DNA from: JBBDJB01 sp040880125 | GTDB lineage: Bacteria > Planctomycetota > Planctomycetia > Pirellulales > JBBDJB01 | Assembly: GCA_040880125.1 (NCBI GenBank) | Contig: JBBDJB010000048.1 | Span: forward strand, 1 to 64,000 | Length of the DNA: 64,000 nucleotides | Direction: 5' to 3' | Notes under the pieces: generated by a model | Seen by the model: the letters and a program-made list of their open reading frames with translations, nothing else | Databases searched by the model: none | What the model was told of the DNA's origin: nothing | Position numbers and translations under genes: made by a program | Part shown: positions 34,057 to 43,294 of the stretch, one piece after another | Numbering within the stretch: position 1 is the first letter of the stretch | How the letters are laid out: each line of letters starts with the position of its first letter

Positions 34057-35726
34057 TCGTCTAGGTCGGCATGCGGGCGAATCGTACGATACCACTGTCG
34101 CCAGCGCGGGATCGCGCTGCGGCGGCCCGCCTCATCCGGCTGCTCGGGAAAGCCCACGCCCTCGAATTTACGACTGATGAACCGGAGCCCCTCGTCCGCG
34201 GTCCGGGCGACACGCCAATCGGGATCCGTTAGCGCGAAAAGTAGCACCGGCACATTGTTTAAATCTCGCGTGGAGGCCAACCCGCGCACCGCCAGTACCC
34301 GCTCGTTTGGCTCTCCCTGACGCACGATCGCTTTAAGCTTCTCCAGGTCCTCGTTGCGCGGGTCTTCCTTGCTACTGAGGGACAAAGGCGGCGGATTGTT
34401 CAAGAGATAGGTGAGGTTGTCCTGCCCCGGCCCCGATAGCGTCGATAGCAATTCCTGGATCGAGGCGCCGTCGCTTGACTTGACCACCCGGCCCCCACGA
34501 ATCTGGGCGCCTTCCAATTGCGAGGGTAGGCCACGGCCGCCGGTGAGCCAGCCTTCGCCGAACCCCTCGCCCGCGGTGACGCGCTTTTTGGTAGAGCGGA
34601 TCAAGAACAATACGCCGAAGGCCGTGTCGGGCACCGGGCCGCAGTCGAACGACCAGGCTCCGTCGCGCCGCTGACTGCGAGCGAGGTACGTGTACCCGTC
34701 GCGGTACCAGCTCGGGTCGGGTGGGCTGTATCCTTCACTGACTTCCCGAAAGCTCATGTAGCGTTCCAGCGCGTACAAGTAATAGATGGGATAGCGACTG
34801 GGACTGATCGTGTAGTTTTCCTCAAACCAGCGATTGCCGCGCAGCACGGCCTCCTTCAAGGTGTCCTGGTCGACGCGCGTCGAGCGAGGCGACTCCTCCG
34901 GGCGCTGACGGTACGGCTTCAGGGCTGGCGGAAGATCGGTGCGTTGGGGTTGCAGCCGGGGCATGATCTTCAGCATGTCCGAGCAGATCAGCACGCTCCC
35001 CAGTCCCGCGGCGGCCAGCGAGGGCCGGACCTCGGTCTGCTCGACCAATTGGAAGTTGCCGGGATCCTCGCCCTGATAACCCCAGGCGCCGCTGGGGTCC
35101 TGCGTGCGCAGCAGCCAGTTGCAGACGCGGGCCACGCGCTCGTCGGGCACGTCGAACCCGGCTCGCCGAGCTTCCCACATGCTCAGCACGCCGTACTGCG
35201 TCATCGACGTGTCGCCGGTAATGTATTCGGGATAGCCCCAAGCGCCGTGGCTCTTTTGCGTGGCGGACATCAGGGCGACGAGCCGCTGAATCGTCGCCGC
35301 GTGTTGCTGCGGACCAAGTTCGCATAGAAAGATGATCGCCAGCGGAACGCTGTACACGTCCTCGAAATCCATGGCGCTGGCCTTCCCTCGGGAGGCCAGC
35401 TCGGACTGCTCGACGGCGGCAAGGACCTGGGGGTGGGAATCCGCTGCGCCGGTTTTGATGAGCGACATCGCCACCAGCGCGCGTGCCCCCAGCCGCTGAT
35501 CGCTCGACGTTTCAAGAAACTCAAGCCCCCGCGATACCAGCCGCTGAACCTGCGGGCTCTCGGGGGTCACCGCCGCGAGCGGCCGACACGTCATCACAAT
35601 GCAGGGCAGGGCGGCCGCCCAAACGAACACACATCGCGCACCGCCGCGAAGCCCCGCCGCGGCGCACTCTCGAAGCGCCGCGCAAGCACGCAATATGAGG
35701 AGAGTACGCGAAGTTACGCGTCGCAT
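34053..35726 (-). CDS. Secreted squalene-cyclase/prenyltransferase-like alpha-toroid protein
   Basis: This 557-residue protein has a signal peptide (~1-45). It has several prenyltransferase/squalene-oxidase repeats including DPSGAWGYQGEDPGNF, SHGAWGYPEYITGDTSMTQYGVLSMW and RDGAWSFDCGPVPDTAFGVLFL. A HEAT-like end (VLAVRGLASTRDLNNVPVLL) follows. The cyclase catalytic DxDD motif was not found, so this is probably a non-enzymatic alpha/alpha toroid that binds other proteins or polysaccharide. It is the first gene of the operon. The start at 35726 avoids a shadow extension inside the neighbouring transporter. Confidence 0.85.
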   Translation of the reverse strand: MRRVTSRTLLILRACAALRECAAAGLRGGARCVFVWAAALPCIVMTCRPLAAVTPESPQVQRLVSRGLEFLETSSDQRLGARALVAMSLIKTGAADSHPQVLAAVEQSELASRGKASAMDFEDVYSVPLAIIFLCELGPQQHAATIQRLVALMSATQKSHGAWGYPEYITGDTSMTQYGVLSMWEARRAGFDVPDERVARVCNWLLRTQDPSGAWGYQGEDPGNFQLVEQTEVRPSLAAAGLGSVLICSDMLKIMPRLQPQRTDLPPALKPYRQRPEESPRSTRVDQDTLKEAVLRGNRWFEENYTISPSRYPIYYLYALERYMSFREVSEGYSPPDPSWYRDGYTYLARSQRRDGAWSFDCGPVPDTAFGVLFLIRSTKKRVTAGEGFGEGWLTGGRGLPSQLEGAQIRGGRVVKSSDGASIQELLSTLSGPGQDNLTYLLNNPPPLSLSSKEDPRNEDLEKLKAIVRQGEPNERVLAVRGLASTRDLNNVPVLLFALTDPDWRVARTADEGLRFISRKFEGVGFPEQPDEAGRRSAIPRWRQWYRTIRPHADLDE

Positions 35727-36043
35727 ACTGGCGTTCTCTTTCCGATCCGCGGCGGCCGAAAAGGCCCGCCATCGACGGATCGTCGCCGTTGCGGCCTCGA
35801 AGGGGAAAATAAGACGCGAGGCTCTGTTCCGAAGCTTGAGCTTATCTGCCGCCGACAGTGGTGTCAAGCACTGCCCATCGTCGGAAGTGCTTGCCACGCC
35901 GAGGTTTGGCGCGGACGCAGCCTTCATGATGGCCAGCCGACGCGATTGATCCGCGCGCTCAGCGCGGAGCGACGTTGAATGAGGTTCTTCCCGCGAGGAC
36001 CGTCTCGCGATTCTGACCTCGCGCGCCCCGAGATGACGCGACG
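35727..36043. other. Leader region of the ExbBD-type operon
   Basis: About 317 bp between the POT transporter stop and the operon's first gene, both on the minus strand. It should contain the operon promoter. No clear promoter, terminator or repeat was recognised. Confidence 0.5.
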
Positions 36044-37417
36044 CTAGTCGTCCAAGTATTCGTCCTCGCCCTGGATGTACGTCATCCCGCGGTAGAAGCG
36101 CGCAAACAACGGAAAGAACAGAGCGGTGAATAGCATCAGACCGGTGAAGAACCAGTAATAAGCCGGCCCCTGCAGCCGGCTGACGCCCTGATCGGTTTGG
36201 ATCACCATGTTGATCCCGGCCGTGAATGCGTTGCCCACGGCCATCGACAGCAGATAGAACGACATGATGAATGACTTCATCGTCGTCGGCGCCTGCGTGT
36301 AGGCGAACTCCAGCGCGGTGATCGAAATCATCACTTCCGCCGCGGTGATCAGCACGAAGGCCAGCACCTGCCATAAGAAATAGGGCGTGTGGCCGGCAGT
36401 GATCCATTCTTCCACGATCGACACCACGGCGAACGCCGCCGCCGCCAGAAAGAAGCCGATGCCGATCTTCCGCAGCGGCGTGAGCGGAAAAAAGCGGTCG
36501 ATCGCCGGATAGATCACGTACGAGAACAGCGGAATGAACAACAGGATAAGGATCGGGTTGATCGCCTGGACCTGCGACGGTAGCAGTGTGCGTGTATTGC
36601 CTTCCAGGTCGACCACGTCGAGGTTCATGTTTTTGAGCTGTAATACCCAGGATGAACCGGTCTGATCGTAGAGCGCCCAAAAGACGGCCACGATCAGGTA
36701 CAGCGGCACCAGGTTCATGATCGCACTGCGGCCGTGCGGCGAGAGCGCCTCGCGGAGCGCACTCTGGCCGGCCGGCGGCACGTGCACGAACTTGTGCCGG
36801 CCCATCCAGAACACAAATGTGGCGATGGCCATCAACACACCCGGCACGCCGAACGCCCAGGCGGGGCCGAAGCCTTCCTTCTCCAGCAACACGGGTGTCA
36901 ACAACGTCGAGATAAAGGACCCGAAGTTAATAGAAAAATAGAACCAGGCGTAGACCTTCGGCAGCAGATGTTGATTTAACCTGCCGAACTGATCGCCGAC
37001 ATGCGCGGAGACGCAGGGTTTGATTCCTCCCGACCCCAGAGCGATGAGAAATAGTCCCGTAGTCAGCCCGATCCGCGTCTCGTCAATCGCCAAGGCGGCG
37101 TGCCCCAGACAGTAGACGATCGACAGCATCATGATCGTGCGATACTTGCCCAGCAGCGTATCGGCGAGGATCGAGCCCAGCAGCGGAAAGAGGTACACCG
37201 CGGTCGAGAAAGTGTGATAGGCGGCGGTCGCTTGGGCATCGGACATGACCTCCAGCGATCCGTCGCGGCCCAGCAGATGCTCGGTCATGAAGACCACCAA
37301 GATGGCCCGCATCCCGTAAAAGCTGAATCGCTCGGCCGCTTCGTTGCCGATGATGTAGCCAATGCCGCTGGGCAGCCCCGTCGTCGGAGTGGGCACGGTG
37401 CGGTACGCGGTGCTCAT
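36044..37417 (-). CDS. POT-family proton-dependent oligopeptide transporter
   Basis: This 457-residue MFS/POT protein has about 12-14 hydrophobic helices. Helix 1 has the family motif EAAERFSFYGMRAILVVFMTEHLL (ExxERFxYY-type, with the proton-coupled Glu/Arg pair). PTR2 signatures follow: FPLLGSILADTLLGKYRTIMMLS and FYFSINFGSFIST. It imports di/tripeptides with protons through the inner membrane. The start at 37417 is chosen because the family begins there, and an upstream in-frame stretch is His/Arg-rich. The C-terminal tail is short and acidic. Confidence 0.93.
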   Translation of the reverse strand: MSTAYRTVPTPTTGLPSGIGYIIGNEAAERFSFYGMRAILVVFMTEHLLGRDGSLEVMSDAQATAAYHTFSTAVYLFPLLGSILADTLLGKYRTIMMLSIVYCLGHAALAIDETRIGLTTGLFLIALGSGGIKPCVSAHVGDQFGRLNQHLLPKVYAWFYFSINFGSFISTLLTPVLLEKEGFGPAWAFGVPGVLMAIATFVFWMGRHKFVHVPPAGQSALREALSPHGRSAIMNLVPLYLIVAVFWALYDQTGSSWVLQLKNMNLDVVDLEGNTRTLLPSQVQAINPILILLFIPLFSYVIYPAIDRFFPLTPLRKIGIGFFLAAAAFAVVSIVEEWITAGHTPYFLWQVLAFVLITAAEVMISITALEFAYTQAPTTMKSFIMSFYLLSMAVGNAFTAGINMVIQTDQGVSRLQGPAYYWFFTGLMLFTALFFPLFARFYRGMTYIQGEDEYLDD

Positions 37418-37589
37418 GGCGATCTCGCAAGGTCGGCAATATGGGGATTGCCGCGCGACGCAGGCGGCCGTTTCATGGGAGGCGGCATGCGCGTCGTGCA
37501 AGCGCGGAGCGGCCATTGTACGCGCTGAGGGGAAAGCGCCATAGCGGTTTGACGCGGCTACAAAACCGCCCGGTGGCAGAAAACTTCCT

Positions 37590-37652
37590 GTATCTGAATT
37601 CGTGAGAATTCAGTTACCCCGGATTCGGCTGAACTCTCACGAGTCCAGCTAC
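37590..37652. repeat. REPIN-like inverted hairpin pair (copy 2)
   Basis: A left hairpin CTGAATTC-GTGA-GAATTCAG and an inverted right unit, whose minus-strand reading is GTAGCTGGACTC-GTGA-GAGTTCAG, are separated by about 16 bp. The right unit keeps the full GTAG head; the left head is GTAT. A degraded GATAGAC...GACTGTGC palindrome follows, as in the 45589 copy. Confidence 0.85.
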
Positions 37653-37695
37653 CAGGCGGGGCGATAGACGTTCCTGACTGTGCGAAACAGCCTAA

Positions 37696-37843
37696 CAGCC
37701 TGTTGATTTTTCCAACAGGCTGCTGCATCACACGGAAGTGATGCCAAAATGACGACGAAGTCGTTACTTTTGCGAGCCGTGAGGAGCTTGCTCCGAACCT
37801 GGCGAGGTTGAAAAGCGCCACGACGGCGTTTTTCAACAGCCTG
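37696..37843. repeat. MITE-like repeat, copy A (148 bp)
   Basis: It begins CAGCCTGTTG with an internal hairpin against CAACAGGCTG and ends TTTTTCAACAGCCTG, so the ends are near inverted repeats. The body includes GAGCCGTGAGGAGCTTGCTCC. Copy B at 41023-41171 has roughly 90% identity and the same orientation. Copy A ends 8 bp from the kinase stop codon. Confidence 0.88.
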
Positions 37844-37851
37844 CCGAGCCG

Positions 37852-40791
37852 CTACGACCGCGGCTCACGCGCGAGCCGGTTGGACGGCGCGACGAGCCCG
37901 GGAAGATCATCCGTTCGAAAGCCGACGCTCCGCCCGTCGCTGGCTCCCGTCGAGGCGGGATTGTCGGCAGCTTGTTTCAAGAGATAGTCCGCAGGCGCGT
38001 GCTGGTGCATGGGATGCCCCTGCGGTGGAGCACTCCGCCATTGGACGCTGCTCGCCTTCGACATCGTCTCGTCGCTCAGCCAGTGCGCCTGCCAGAGTTG
38101 GGCATCCATCCGCTGCGGGTCGTCATCCGAGCTGCTGTACAGCCACCAGAACAGCTCAATGCCACCCTGGAAGTCGTAGTAGTTGTTATTGCCGCGCCAG
38201 GTCAGCTTCGAATCCTCGAAGCTTTGCTCACTGCTGCTGTAAACGTGCTCGATCAGGGCATCGCTCGGTTCCACGACAAATAAACTGTCGCGGCACGTCA
38301 CGTCCAGCGGTACCTGCGGAGCGTCGGCCAGGTTGGTCACCAAAATCAGTCCACTGCGGGTGATCGCGGTCACGTGTTGCAGTTCGACGCTTACTTCGCC
38401 CGCCAGCCGGGCCGAGGCGGGACCGCTGGTCAAGTGCAACAGCCGGTCGGTAATGGCTAACAGGCCGTTCTTCCACGTAAGGCTCAGCGGCTGCGACTCC
38501 TCGCTGAACACCAGTGCCGCGTCGCCCCGGGCGATGCAGTCATCCATGGTGATCCGCACCGCAGCCCGGGAGTCGGGTGGGTCATCGATCATCATCGACT
38601 CGCCGCCGGGGGCCGCAGTAACCTGGAACATCGCGGCCGCGGCCTGGCCGCCCTGCACCGCCGGTGGCGATACCACGGTCAACCAGCAGCTCTCCAGCTT
38701 GACCGACTCGGCCCCGCGCATCTCGATCAACGACCACCGCGAACCGAGGTTCGATTCGTCCGGCAACTCCAGCCGTAGATCAACATTGATCAGCGTTAAC
38801 TCGCCGCCGATCAGGTTGATCGGGTTTTTGTCGACGGTGCCGCTGCGGGCCTCCGGCCTAAAGACGATCTCCGGACGATAGAGTGCACCGGTCTGACGGT
38901 TTGCGCCGGCGCGGATCGTGACCCGCTGATTCATCAGCTTGATCGGTTCTTCCTCGCGCTGCCCATCGTAACGCAGCTCGATCACCTGGCCGCTTTTTGC
39001 TTCACTGCACGCGGCGCGCAGGCTATCATAGGCAATGGTCTCGTCGTCGGCGTCTACCACCACGATCGCCGATCCGCGCGGGTCGCTTGCCGTGGTCGAG
39101 GGCCGATCGGGCGAATCGGTTGCCACCGGCGGGCGATTGCGGTCGATTCGTGCCGTTTCTGGGTCCGGCGGCACCGTAATGCCATACCCGGAGGTTGTAC
39201 TGGCGGAAACCCCTGCCTCGCTCACCGGCAGGCGCAGGCTTTCGCCCTGGTTTCCGCGCAGCCGGCGCGTCATGGGGTTCGTCAACGCGACCGAGTCGGA
39301 CGTGGCCGGCGCGGTGCTGCCTTCGCCGCCATTTTGTTGCGACGGGGAAAGTTCTAAAGTTTCGGTCCCTTCACCCGGCTGCCCGGGAGCCGGCGGAGAG
39401 CCCTGCAGATCGGACGGCACGGCTGCATCTGCGTCGTTGGAGTCGGCTTGTTCGATCGGGGAGGACGGCGCCGCCACCGAAGTGATCGGCGGAAGCTCCG
39501 CCACGGACGGTGCGTCGAACCAATATCGATCGAGCACGATCACCGCGACCGCCAACAACAGCGCCGGCACCATCCACGGAAGATGCCCTCGAATAAACGA
39601 CGAAGCATCCTCCTGTTGCGTCACCCAGAGGGTATTCTCGCTCGAGGGCAGCGCGATTCCCAGGCGCTCGGACAGCCACAAAAACTCGGCGATCACCTCC
39701 TGCGGCGTCTGGTACCGGTCGTCCGGCGACTTGGCGAGCATCCTCGCGGCCACCCGGCTAACCTCCTCGGGCAGTTCAGGCCGGAAGTCGCGCGGGTCGG
39801 GCGCGTTGTCTCCCTGGTGTTGGAGGAGCTTTTGCAGAACGGTTCCCTCGGGAAACGGCGGCTGCCCGGTCAGCATGTAAAACAACGTGCAGCCCAACGA
39901 ATAGATGTCGCTGCGCACGTCGGCGCTGCGGGGATCGCGGGCCTGCTCGGGCGAGATGTAGTCGAAGGTTCCGAGCGTTACGCCGCTGGCCGTTAGGTCC
40001 GCCTGCGTTCGGTCAACCTGATAAAGACGCGCCAGGCCCATATCGACCAGCTTTGCACGCCCCCGCGGCGTGATCAGCACGTTTGAAGGCTTGATGTCGC
40101 GATGCACGACGTCGCGCTCGGATGCGTGCGCGAGCGCCTGGCAGATCTGCATCGTGTAGTTGATTGCATCGGCGAGCGACAGCGGTCCATGCTGATCGAC
40201 CAGTTCGCGAATGTTAATCCCGTCGATAAACTCGAACACGATGTAGTGGACGCCGCGATCTTCGCCCACGTAGTAGACGCGAGCGATGTTCTCGTGATCG
40301 AGCCGCGCCGCCGATTGGGCCTCGTTCTTGAAGCGCCGCTGCGTCTCGTCGTCGGCCGACTGGTCAGTGGCCAGCACCTTCACCGCGACGGTGCGGTCGA
40401 GCATGGTGTCCAGCGCGCGAAATACGGCGCCCATGCCGCCGCCACCGATGAACCCCTGAAGCTGAAAATGACCCAGCCGCTCGCCTTCGAGAATGCGGGC
40501 AAGCTCCAGCGGGTGATAGCGGCGGGCCGCCGACTCCATCGGCGGCGAACTGGAGATGATCGTTCGATCCGACTCCTGGACAAATGGATCGCCGGCGTCG
40601 TCCCGCTGCGGCGGCTCGCTCAAATCGTTCTCGGACTGGGCCGCAATGCGATCCGCCGCGTCCTCGGAGGGAGCTTCCGCGGCAGCGTCCCTCTGCGATG
40701 CCGACTGGCCAGGACCGTCGACGTGGTCACCATCGGACTGCGCATGGTCCTCGGCCGCGCGCGGCCGGCTTGTGGAGTCGGATTCACTCAT
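37852..40791 (-). CDS. Ser/Thr protein kinase with transmembrane helix and beta-helix-like extracytoplasmic domain
   Basis: This 979-residue kinase has a low-complexity acidic N-terminus (~1-95). The catalytic domain has glycine loop GGGGMGAVF, HRD at 230-232 with IKPSNVL, and DMG in place of DFG. A transmembrane helix lies at ~407-428 (WMVPALLLAVAVIVLD), followed by a Pro/Ser linker. The C-terminal ~400 residues, with IVVVDADDETIAYDSLRAAC, look like a right-handed beta-helix/pectin-lyase-like repeat domain outside the membrane. It probably senses an extracellular polymer or surface state. The ATG at 40791 is preferred to a TTG at 40818. Confidence 0.9.
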   Translation of the reverse strand: MSESDSTSRPRAAEDHAQSDGDHVDGPGQSASQRDAAAEAPSEDAADRIAAQSENDLSEPPQRDDAGDPFVQESDRTIISSSPPMESAARRYHPLELARILEGERLGHFQLQGFIGGGGMGAVFRALDTMLDRTVAVKVLATDQSADDETQRRFKNEAQSAARLDHENIARVYYVGEDRGVHYIVFEFIDGINIRELVDQHGPLSLADAINYTMQICQALAHASERDVVHRDIKPSNVLITPRGRAKLVDMGLARLYQVDRTQADLTASGVTLGTFDYISPEQARDPRSADVRSDIYSLGCTLFYMLTGQPPFPEGTVLQKLLQHQGDNAPDPRDFRPELPEEVSRVAARMLAKSPDDRYQTPQEVIAEFLWLSERLGIALPSSENTLWVTQQEDASSFIRGHLPWMVPALLLAVAVIVLDRYWFDAPSVAELPPITSVAAPSSPIEQADSNDADAAVPSDLQGSPPAPGQPGEGTETLELSPSQQNGGEGSTAPATSDSVALTNPMTRRLRGNQGESLRLPVSEAGVSASTTSGYGITVPPDPETARIDRNRPPVATDSPDRPSTTASDPRGSAIVVVDADDETIAYDSLRAACSEAKSGQVIELRYDGQREEEPIKLMNQRVTIRAGANRQTGALYRPEIVFRPEARSGTVDKNPINLIGGELTLINVDLRLELPDESNLGSRWSLIEMRGAESVKLESCWLTVVSPPAVQGGQAAAAMFQVTAAPGGESMMIDDPPDSRAAVRITMDDCIARGDAALVFSEESQPLSLTWKNGLLAITDRLLHLTSGPASARLAGEVSVELQHVTAITRSGLILVTNLADAPQVPLDVTCRDSLFVVEPSDALIEHVYSSSEQSFEDSKLTWRGNNNYYDFQGGIELFWWLYSSSDDDPQRMDAQLWQAHWLSDETMSKASSVQWRSAPPQGHPMHQHAPADYLLKQAADNPASTGASDGRSVGFRTDDLPGLVAPSNRLAREPRS

Positions 40792-41258
40792 CGGTTTGCC
40801 GCCGGCGACTCGTGACAATTACGAGCCCGGCCCGGCTTCGACGCTCCTTCCCGAAACGGCACGTCCATGCTGAAATTAGATCGAGCGGCGATTACCTGTC
40901 CGCATTTCCGGGGCGAATGCCCAAATCGACGTGAAGGTGCGTATCGACGACGCGCTAGATATGATTTTAAATGCCTCGCGGCGCGGCGTCAAACTCTTGA
41001 AGCGCCCGTCTCCTAAAGGCTTAGCAGCCTGTTGATACTTCAACAGGCTGCTGCATCACACGGAAGTGATGCCAAAATGACGGCATAAGTCGTTATTTTG
41101 CGAGCCGTGAGGAGCTTGCTCCGAACCTCGCCGAGGTTGGAGAAAGCCGCGACGGCGTTTTTCAACAGGCCATTTGACCGGGCCGGTGCCACGGCTGCTC
41201 TCTCCGGCGTGTCCCGCCCGCACTTGTAACTGGAGAAGTTTCGCTTCCCGCTCTGGCT
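40792..41258. other. Intergenic region with MITE-like copy B
   Basis: About 467 bp. Besides the repeat at 41023-41171, it holds the leader of the kinase gene and the 3' flank of the flavin reductase gene. No gene is supported here. Confidence 0.65.
41023..41171. repeat. MITE-like repeat, copy B (149 bp)
   Basis: Same layout and orientation as the copy at 37696. Start CAGCCTGTTG-atactt-CAACAGGCTG, the shared core TGCATCACACGGAAGTGATG and GAGCCGTGAGGAGCTTGCTC, and the end GTTTTTCAACAGGCC. Differences are scattered point changes plus small indels near the hairpin. Together the copies flank the kinase gene as direct repeats. Confidence 0.88.
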
Positions 41259-41852
41259 TTACCCTTCACCCCGCCGGCGCGCCAGTTGGGAGCGCCACCG
41301 GTCGTACATCGGCCGCTGCACGGCGACATCTGCCAGCAGCGATGTGCGTAGCGCCTGCCGCTGCCCGTCGGTCGCCGCCTGGAACAGCTCATGCTCGGTT
41401 ATCGGTTCGCCCTCTTTTGCGCGTCCGCCCGCGATCACGTCCGCCCAGTAATAGATGCGGTCGCCGCCGTCGTAGCGGTCGAACACGCAGCCTTCGAGCC
41501 AGGCCAGGCAATCCGTCAGGATGGGGCTGCCAGTTTCACCGGTATGCCACTTCGTGCCGGCCAGCTTATCGCGATCTCGTCCCGAGCCGAGGGCGAAGTT
41601 CCAGGCGTGCGAGATCTGTTCCGACGTGATCAGGTGTGCAGCCAGCGCGCCGCTCGCATCGATCAGTTCGCGCGTAAAATGGTTTGCTGCAATGGCGGCC
41701 GCCACCACCGGTCGCTCCGGGTCGATCGACGCCTGGCTCACCCACGTAGCTACCAACCCGCCGCGCCGGCCGTCCGACGCGCTTGTCACGATCCACACCT
41801 GGCGATTCACCAGGCGGAACAGTTGGTCGATGTGTTGCTGCCTATCGTCCAC
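41259..41852 (-). CDS. Flavin reductase-like (FMN-binding split-barrel) protein
   Basis: This 197-residue protein matches the flavin-reductase-like split barrel: LVNRQVWIVTSASDGRRGGLVATWVSQASIDPERPVVAAAIAANHFTRELI and LAAHLITSEQISHAWNFALGSGRDRDK are characteristic. It should bind FMN and act as an NAD(P)H:flavin oxidoreductase or a component of a two-component oxygenase; no oxygenase is adjacent. It is unlinked in sequence to neighbours, being 190 bp from isocitrate dehydrogenase on the same strand. Confidence 0.88.
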   Translation of the reverse strand: MDDRQQHIDQLFRLVNRQVWIVTSASDGRRGGLVATWVSQASIDPERPVVAAAIAANHFTRELIDASGALAAHLITSEQISHAWNFALGSGRDRDKLAGTKWHTGETGSPILTDCLAWLEGCVFDRYDGGDRIYYWADVIAGGRAKEGEPITEHELFQAATDGQRQALRTSLLADVAVQRPMYDRWRSQLARRRGEG

Positions 41853-42043
41853 AGCTCAACTCCGTCTCCCTCGGATTTGAAAGAGAGCGCGTTTGCGGGG
41901 TGAGTAGCTCCTTAACCAAGGTCCAACGTCGGCACAGCTCCGCAAAACGCGGGACAGGCACGGCGCTACACTTCGAGCCAGTCCCCTTTTGCTCACACAG
42001 TCAATACTGCCGACACCACCAATCGCAGCGATACACGCCCTCC

Positions 42044-43294
42044 TCAACGTTCCATATGCTCAATCACCGCGTCGCCGAACTCGCTGCATTTCAGCAGCGT
42101 GGCGCCTTCCATCTGCCGCTCGAAGTCGTAAGTGACGGTCTTGGCGGCGATTGCCCCGCCCATGCCTTTTAGGATGAGGTCGGCCGCCTCGTTCCAGCCC
42201 AGGTATCTCAGCATTAGTTCACCCGAGAGGATCACCGAGCCGGGGTTCACCTTGTCCTGTCCCGCGTACTTGGGCGCGGTGCCGTGTGTGGCTTCGAAGA
42301 TGGCATGCCCGGTGTCGTAGTTGATGTTTCCTCCCGGTGCGATGCCGATCCCGCCGACACAGGCCGCCAGTGCGTCGGAGATGTAGTCGCCGTTGAGATT
42401 CAACGTGGCAATCACGCTGTACTCGGCCGGACGCGTGAGAATCTGTTGCAGCATCGCGTCGGCGATGACGTCCTTGATGACGATCTCGCTGCCGGTGCGC
42501 GGATTCTTGAACGACCGCCACGGTCCACCGTCAATCTCCTTCGCGCCATACACTTCCGCCGCCATCTCATAGCCCCAATCGCGGAAGGCACCCTCGGTGA
42601 ACTTCATGATGTTGCCCTTGTGCACCAAGGTGACCGAGGGCAGGTCGCGTTCGATGGCGTATTCGATCGACGCCTTCACGAGACGCCGCGTCCCTTCTCG
42701 CGAGACCGGCTTGATGCCGATGCCGCTCGACTCGGGAAAGCGGATCTTGCTGAAGCGGTCGGCGAACGCCTCATTGAACAGCTTCAAAAACTTCTGGCAG
42801 TCGTCGGTGCCGTTTTGAAACTCGATGCCGGCGTAGATGTCTTCGGTGTTCTCGCGGAAGATGACCATATTGGTCTGCTCGGGGCGCTTCACCGGCGAGG
42901 GCACCCCGGCAAAGTACTGGACCGGGCGGAGGCATGTATACAAATCGAGAATCTGCCGCAACGCGACGTTCAGCGAGCGGATGCCGCCGCCGACCGGCGT
43001 GGTGAGCGGACCCTTGATGCCGACCAGGTACCGCTTGAACGCCGCCAGCGTCTCTTCCGGCAGCCAGTCGCCGGTGGTGTCGAACGCCTTCTGCCCGGCG
43101 AGCACCTCGCGCCAGATGATCTTTCGCTTGCCGCCGTAGGCCTTCTCCACCGCCGCATCGAACACGCGGTTGCTGGCGGCCCAGATATCCGGCCCGATGC
43201 CGTCCCCTTCGATGAATGGGATCACGGGATTATCCGGCACCTGCAACTGGCCGCCGGCCATCGAGATCGTTTGCACTTCAGGTTGGTCGGGCAT
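42044..43294 (-). CDS. icd: Isocitrate dehydrogenase (NADP+)
   Basis: This 416-residue protein is the E. coli-type dimeric enzyme that oxidises isocitrate to 2-oxoglutarate in the TCA cycle. The substrate and regulatory serine lies in GGGIRSLNVALRQ at S107, aligned with Ser113 of E. coli. VIFRENTEDIYAGIEF holds catalytic residues. GTAPKYAGQDKVNPGSVIL with downstream VTYDFERQM carries the Lys-Tyr and Tyr/Arg that specify NADP. Length fits the family. Its product feeds SucA/SucB at the other end of the window, though they are not linked. It is divergent to the Tat-exported isomerase gene. Confidence 0.96.
   Translation of the reverse strand: MPDQPEVQTISMAGGQLQVPDNPVIPFIEGDGIGPDIWAASNRVFDAAVEKAYGGKRKIIWREVLAGQKAFDTTGDWLPEETLAAFKRYLVGIKGPLTTPVGGGIRSLNVALRQILDLYTCLRPVQYFAGVPSPVKRPEQTNMVIFRENTEDIYAGIEFQNGTDDCQKFLKLFNEAFADRFSKIRFPESSGIGIKPVSREGTRRLVKASIEYAIERDLPSVTLVHKGNIMKFTEGAFRDWGYEMAAEVYGAKEIDGGPWRSFKNPRTGSEIVIKDVIADAMLQQILTRPAEYSVIATLNLNGDYISDALAACVGGIGIAPGGNINYDTGHAIFEATHGTAPKYAGQDKVNPGSVILSGELMLRYLGWNEAADLILKGMGGAIAAKTVTYDFERQMEGATLLKCSEFGDAVIEHMER

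Larger units (their letters stand above)
37418..37851. other. Repeat-filled intergenic region
   Basis: About 430 bp with no gene. It carries a REPIN-like element at 37590-37652, a degenerate CACAGAC-type palindrome just after it, and one copy of the 148-bp MITE-like repeat. An apparent 92-residue frame across the repeat is a repeat by-product and was not annotated. Confidence 0.7.

Noticed and set aside
35727..36680. Extension of the cyclase-like gene into the POT transporter
   Set aside because: Shadow frame with no signal peptide; the family begins at the 35726 start.
37558..37836. 92-residue minus-strand frame
   Set aside because: It is translated repeat (MITE-like and REPIN-like) sequence.
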